In this document: positions 59,069-64,000 of the stretch, one piece after another
Numbering within the stretch: position 1 is the first letter of the stretch
Layout: each line of letters begins with the position of its first letter
Assembly: GCF_022682495.2 (NCBI RefSeq)
Contig: NC_071387.1
Location: forward strand, 196,084,143-196,148,142
Length of the DNA stretch: 64,000 nt
Direction: 5' to 3'
Origin: Desmodus rotundus
Taxonomy: Eukaryota; Chordata; Mammalia; Chiroptera; Phyllostomidae
Made by a program: the position numbers and the translations under genes
The notes under the pieces: model-generated
Told to the model about the DNA's origin: nothing
Seen by the model: the letters and a program-made list of their open reading frames with translations, nothing else
The model's database searches: none

Positions 59069-59724
59069 TTGGATGTTTGTTTCTTCCTTCTGGTCCATAC
59101 CATTGATTTGAGTCCCAGTTTCCTTCTCATCACTATTGGTTCCCTGTACATTTTCCTTTGTTTCTCTTAGCATAGGCTTCATTTTTTCATCTGTTTTTCG
59201 AATAGATTCAACCAAGTCTGTGAGCATATTGATAACCAGTGCTTTGAACTGTGCATCCGATAGGGTGGCTATCTCTTCGTCGCTTAGTTGTATTTTTTCT
59301 GGAGCTTTGAAGTGTTCTGTCATTTGGGCCATAATGTTAAAGGGAGTTACCTAAGAAAAAGAAGATCAAAAATAGGAACAGTAAAAATGACAGCAAACTC
59401 ACAGTTATTAACGACCACACATAAAACAAAAACGAGAGCAAACTAGACAAACAACTAGAACATGAGGGTTGTCAATAAGGGAGTGGGAGGGGGAGAGGGG
59501 GGTAAATGTACAGAGAATAAGTAGCATAGATGATAGGTGGAAAATAGACAGGGGGAGGGTAAAAATAGTGTAGGAAATGTAGAAGCCAAAGAACTTATAA
59601 GTATGACCCATGGACATGAACTATGGGGGGGGAACGTGGGAGGGAGGGGGGTGGGCAGGATGGAGTGGAGTGGGGGGGGGAATGGGACAACTGTAATAGC
59701 ATAATCAATAAATATATTTTAAAA
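59069..59724 (+). mobile_element. L1-derived composite, copy 2, inserted in Tigger
   Basis: AAAACATTAAATGG occurs at 59055-59068 and 59725-59738, a 14-base target duplication, so everything between arrived together. The right part (about 59339-59724) is an L1 3' block on the plus strand ending GGGACAACTGTAATAGCATA, ATCAATAAA. The left part (59332 down to 59069) is on the minus strand and encodes the start of an L1 ORF1-like protein. Its frame opens at 59332 and contains Leu-Ser-Asp, Phe-Lys-Ala-Leu-Val-Ile and Met-Leu-Thr-Asp-Leu, the helical segment before the L1 ORF1 coiled coil. So antisense ORF1 is joined to a sense 3' UTR. Confidence 0.85.
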
Positions 59725-60371
59725 AAAACATTAAATGGAAAATTCTAGAAATAAACAATTCAGAAATTATAAATTGCACACTCTTCTTAGTAGCTAGATG
59801 AAGTCTATCTCTGTCCTGCTCTCCCCGGCCCAGGACAGGAATCGTCCCAGTTGTCCGGGGTTCCCACGCTGCAGACGCCCCTCCTGCTGCTGCGGGCACG
59901 TGCAGCGCTCTGGCTCTGTCCTAGTGTCACTGCGCAGGTGCGCAAGTAGCACGTATCTTACCTAGTAACGGCCCCAAAGCACAAGAATAGCGATGCGGAT
60001 AATTTAGATATGCCAAAGGGAAGCCACGAAGTTCTTCCTTTAAGTAAAAAGGTAAAAATTCTGGACTTAATGAGGTATTTTATTATGTGATCACAGGGGA
60101 AAAAAAAGGTGAGCACAGGACAATAAGATATTTTGAGATACAAACTATATTCACATAGCTTGTATTACTTTATATTGTTATAATTATTCTATTTTATTAT
60201 GTTATTGTTGTCAATCTCTTACTGTGCCTAATGTATAAATTAAATTTGATCATAGGTGTGTATGCATAAGAACAGAGTGTACACAGGGTTCGATACATAA
60301 TGTACACAGTGTATGCAGTTTCAGGCTGGCCCTGGGGTCTTAAAACATCCCCTGTAGACGCAGGTATAGTT
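59725..60371 (+). mobile_element. Tigger transposon, remainder with transposase N-terminus remnant
   Basis: Continuing from 59068: GGAAAATTCTAGAAATAAAC, then a GC-rich leader (59810-59960) with CCCGG/GCACGTGC. Next is a decayed transposase start near 59970, where the expected ATG is ACG: Ala-Pro-Lys, Asp-Met-Pro-Lys, Lys-Val-Lys-Ile-Leu-Asp-Leu, as in the CENP-B-like helix-turn-helix of Tigger proteins. Coding stops near 60090 and the catalytic part is deleted. The 3' end follows: TTGTTATAATTATTCTATTT, CAATCTCTTACTGTGCCTAA, GGTTCGATACATAATG, CCTGGGGTCTTAAAACATCC. Confidence 0.85.
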
Positions 60372-62671
60372 GCTAAAGTTGCCACTATAATACCAACTAG
60401 CAACTTTAATCTGGAGAGATTAATTGTGTTTTATAAAACATATTTTATTCTCACTTTACAGACTCCATTGAATTTGGTTCATTTTTCCTTATATTTCTCT
60501 AATTACTTCATCTGACATTTTTTTCATTGTATTTGTAGAAATGTGATAGAGTGAAATATGTTGAAAAAGATGTTTTCATGCATACGATTGACAGAGGCTA
60601 TTTTGTTTCTTTTTTCAGCTTAACAATAACATGCTTGTATTTTAATTCTTCAAAAAATTAAGAATGTACTCATTCTTTTGACTTTACTTTGCACGATAAT
60701 ATACCTCATACGTAAAATATACAGACATTTATGGCAAGAAATATTATAGTTTATTTAGTTCATGAAAGCCACAGAATTTCAATTTAAATATATCTAGTAC
60801 ATCTTAATATAATAGCTGTACCTTAATTTAATATCTGTTTTAGACCACCTGTAATCAAAATCCAATTGAAACTGTAGTAGGGAAGGTGTTTTGTTATAAG
60901 TTCCTTTATACGAATAATTTGAAATAGCACATCAATATTCCTGAAAAACTTATACTAGTAAACATAGATTGGATATAAAATTGAAATATGAATTTTCACT
61001 TGTAAATAAAATTATAAAGCCATTTACTTTAAATTATTGACTACCATACATGAAGAATACATTAGATAGCATTTAAGAAAGTCATTTTTAAAGTAATTGG
61101 ATCTCAATTCATGTATTCCTATTATTTATGAATTTTTAAATATTGTACGTCATAAATAAACATTCTAGTTAAAATAATAAATTACCCAAATAGATTAAAT
61201 GGTAACATTGGCTACATACTACACCATGCTACTAATGAAGTAGATTAGTTAAACTGGATGCTTTGTTGTCCAGATAGTTCACATGACGTATGAATTTTTA
61301 AATACATCTCTATGGGATTCACTTTCTTCTATTATTTTCTCTTTTTCTTATTGACATTTTGTCTATTATTTGTGTCTATCCTTTGTTCTGTTTCAGCATG
61401 TGACCTCTCTGGACAGTGAAAAAATTAGAAGTTTGCAATAATACTTAAAATCATTTTTGACTCCTTCCACTACACCAATTAGTCAATAAGTCTTGTCAAA
61501 TTATTCTTGTCAAACTTTTACATATGGCAATTATTTACTGATATTCCTAACATAACAGCTAAAAACTTTAATCAAAATGTAATTATATCATTACAATAAC
61601 TATGTAACTAGCCATTCGTTTTCCCTGTCTGCATGTTAATTAGGTGTACACACAAATTGTTTACAAGAAAATGTTGAAAGCCTTTTAACATGGTGTTCTA
61701 GGCATTTTAAATGTGCCATTCAAATTTATCTTTGGTTGTTCTTTCACATAAGTGATCAATTATTCTGAGAATTTCACTATCCCACACTGCACAACTTTGC
61801 TTATAATTTTCTCCTTTGGATAAATTCAGACATCTTTATCCCTATATATATATAAATAGCATCATCCACCAAAGGTCCTACTCCCATTCCCATTGTAACA
61901 GCTATTGTTATCCCCAAAGATCCGGATTCCAGACAACAGCTGTTTTACTGCAGCTAATTAGGTTGGGTGAGTTTAACATACTAGAAATAATTTCTTTCCT
62001 TTATCTACTCTTTAGATGTTATCTTTTCCTATTAACTCCCTTAACTCTTGGATGTTCAGTCTTTCTCTTCTTTAGACTATATATCTTAAACCATTACACA
62101 GTGGCATATTCAAAACAACAATAACAACAACATTAAATAAATATATAAAATTGTACATGTTTCTATTATATCATATAGTCTCTGTATCTCTTTGCATTGC
62201 TTGTATCTCTCTCTGCATAGGTAGTCACGTAGTGTAAAAAAGTGAAATAAAATATGCTACCTGCCTCTACTTCTTTGCCCATCATGTGTATTTCAGCCAT
62301 TGCAGTCTGGTTCACTACCTCAAAACCAAATCTTACCTGTCAAGTTAAAAAACAAACAAACAAACAATGGAACAAAGGAGGCCTTTTAATATTCTTCCCA
62401 TTGGAACTTTGTTCATCATTTTCCATTATTGAAGCCATTCTTTTCCATGATATTAATGACACCCTTCTCTTCCTGTTCACATCAATACCCAATCATACCA
62501 CTGTTCAGGGTGGAAGTGGGGTTCTTGCGGTGTCTGAGGGGAAAAGAGTTTCCTGAGACCCTCTCAAGAGGATGTGGCTCGGTGGCATGGTTTACTGATG
62601 ATGTACAATTAAGGGGGGTTCCCTCCTGATCTTCCAATGTGCCATCTCCATTCATCTTGCCATAGATAAAG
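60372..62671. other. No recognised gene
   Basis: AT-rich intergenic DNA, with an (AACA)n patch near 62346-62368. 62500-62670 is GC-richer and holds overlapping short frames on both strands without a recognisable product. Confidence 0.4.
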
Positions 62672-62864
62672 GCCATCCAACTTTTTGGCGTCTCTTGGCC
62701 ACACTGGAAGAAGAAGAGTTGTTTTGGGCCACACAGTAAATACATTGCAACACATAATTACAAAAAATCTCACAATGTTTTAAGTACATTTATGATTTTG
62801 TGTTGGGCTGTATTCACAGCCATCCTGGGCTGCATGCAGCCCACAGGCTGTAGGTTGGACACTA
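62672..62864. mobile_element. hAT-like non-autonomous DNA element remnant
   Basis: CCAACTTTTTGGCGTCTCTT, GGCCACACTGGAAGAAGAAG, TTGTTTTGGGCCACACAGTA, TCACAATGTTTTAAGTACAT, TTTGTGTTGGGCTGTATTCA, CATCCTGGGCTGCATGCAGC and GGCTGTAGGTTGGACAC follow a common mammalian hAT/MER-type repeat with 'GGCCGCATTGGAAG' and 'GGGTTGGACA' ends. No target duplication was confirmed. Confidence 0.7.
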
Positions 62865-63556
62865 CTTCTGCTCCATATTAAAATACAGTCTAGTGAAGCA
62901 TCCACTAACTTAGTGAGCACCTCCAGCTGCAGTGCATCCTTGTGCTCCGATATGCATCCTCTCTCCTGAGATCATGGAGAGAGTAGATGAGTGCACCATG
63001 GAAACGTGAGTCACAGGCAAGAAAGAGAGCTTCTTTGTTCCCCTGGGGTTACAACCAGGAGCTTGGGTTTGGGATGGATCAGATGCTTTTTCAAAATGAC
63101 CAATCAACTTCCCAAGGTTTTGCAGGATTTGGATAGGGTCCATTCCCCAGTTTGACTGACAAGCCTCTATGGTCTAGCAACAACCCCTGCACCCCACAAT
63201 AACCCAGTACTGGAGGGGTAAATAGAGAAGTGTTCATCCCCTAGGCGGAACATGGTACTGTGATCCCATGGTGCGTGAAGCTGCAGCTCCTACTTCCCCG
63301 TTTATTAAGTTCAGTATCTATTCTCTTTAGTTCCCTTTCTCAATATTTAGCTAACCACCAATGGTAACAACTCTACATGTGCTAGGTAAATGTTGTTTTT
63401 TTTTTCTATACTTCAACTTTCAATGGACACTTACACAAATCTGATTTTATATCTTTATATTGCCTTATTAATATTTTCATAACTGCTTTGAACTCATTAT
63501 GTAAAATGTCTGAATTCACTAAATTTCCTATCAAACTTGTCCCCTTGTGTATTCTT
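62865..63556. other. No recognised gene
   Basis: Ordinary sequence, somewhat GC-rich around 62920-63300. The frame at 62910-63143 on the minus strand is not recognised. A poly-T run lies at 63396-63405. Confidence 0.4.
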
Positions 63557-63754
63557 CTTTTTAAACATATTTATTTATTTACTTTCAGAGAGAGGGAAAG
63601 TGAAGGAGAGAAACATCATTGTGTGGTTGCTTCTCACATGCCTCCTATTTGGGACCTGGCCTTCAACCCAGGCATGTGCCCTGACTGGGAATTGAATTGG
63701 CAGCCCTTTGGTTCTCAGGCTGGCACCCAATCCACTGAGCTACACAAGCCAGAG
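63557..63754 (-). mobile_element. Ves SINE (tRNA-derived), minus strand
   Basis: The complement of CCACTGAGCTACACAAGCCA is the tRNA-like head on the minus strand. It is followed by the GCATGTGCCCTGACTGGGAA body, GAGAGAAACATCATTG and an A-rich tail (plus strand ACATATTTATTTATTTAC). Flanks CCCCTTGTGTATTCTT (63541-63556) and CCCCTGTGTACTCTT (63755-63769) form an imperfect target duplication. A 129-residue frame (63488-63877) crosses the SINE and is not a gene. Confidence 0.9.
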
Positions 63755-64000
63755 CCCCTGTGTACTCTTAATATGACCACCATAAACCTAGTTCTTAAAA
63801 ACAGAAAAACATTATATATCCTTGGTTATAAGTATTTTCTATATCTCCCACATCTGAGGCGTCACATTTTCCTCTAGCAGGCTATCACTGTTTTCCAATC
63901 ACATTCTCTCTGCCTAAATTCATGAATATACCATTTCTCATCTATTGCAATATCTTCCTAATAATTCTTGCCACTCCCTTAATCTCAGCTCTTGACTGCA

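Noticed and set aside
59810..59960. Small GC- and CpG-containing patch that might be a CpG island promoter
   Set aside because: It is the normal GC-rich leader of the Tigger transposon and is only about 150 bases long.
63488..63877. 129-codon plus-strand frame
   Set aside because: It passes through a Ves SINE in reverse orientation and unrelated flanks.
1..64000. CRISPR arrays, bacterial operons, ribosome binding sites or prophage
   Set aside because: No regularly spaced identical repeats and no prokaryotic gene organisation; the repeat content is mammalian throughout.

Overview
This is a non-coding stretch of a mammalian nuclear genome, AT-rich and without an intact protein-coding gene. 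Two tRNA-derived SINEs in reverse orientation (37968-38197 and 63557-63754), plus the tail of a third (38921-39060), read like the Ves SINE family. That family is established for bats, mainly the vespertilionid and related yangochiropteran lineages. The many L1 3' ends, an internally deleted mariner pair and hAT/Tigger copies fit a bat genome. The longest open frames are by-products of microsatellites, L1 ORF2 remnants or LTRs, and none is presented as a gene.

Layout. 1-5930: broken class I endogenous retrovirus on + (5' LTR-like end, a possible primer binding site, a gag start, then pol from the RT connection through RNase H and integrase, and a possible env membrane segment), interrupted by another LTR at about 2600-3300. 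6290-7740: old L1 with ORF1-like and 3' parts. 8303-8654: short young L1 tail with a 15-base target duplication. 10190-11545: L2 tail, then an L1 tail split by a solo class II (ERVK-type) LTR with a 6-base duplication. 12330-12401: perfect 72-base AT palindrome. 13589-15165: twin-primed L1 with matching target duplications. 15166-25160: mostly unique sequence with microsatellites, one LTR with internal tandem copies (17630-18235), a long polypyrimidine tract and an LTR-like block. 25165-28455: three L1 fragments, the last carrying a large (TTTC)n/(TTCC)n expansion. 29165-35050: MIR, two mariner copies with the same internal deletion, a probable LTR, a small minisatellite and a MER5A piece. 37640-43650: old and young L1 fragments and Ves SINEs. 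43650-48570: mostly unique sequence. 48570-50580: L1 tail, a small hAT element with an 8-base duplication, and an L1 3' end. 52880-53530: LTR on -. 58433-58650: a sequence shaped like a terminal exon. 58988-60371: a Tigger element into which an L1-derived composite has jumped. 62672-62864: hAT-like piece.

Nothing here works together as a pathway; the history is one of layered retrotransposition and DNA transposition. The best-supported observations are insertion events with readable target duplications. The least certain are three short stretches (16190-16520, 21468-21690, 58433-58650) that might be exon or pseudogene remnants. All family names come from recognition by eye; no database search was run.
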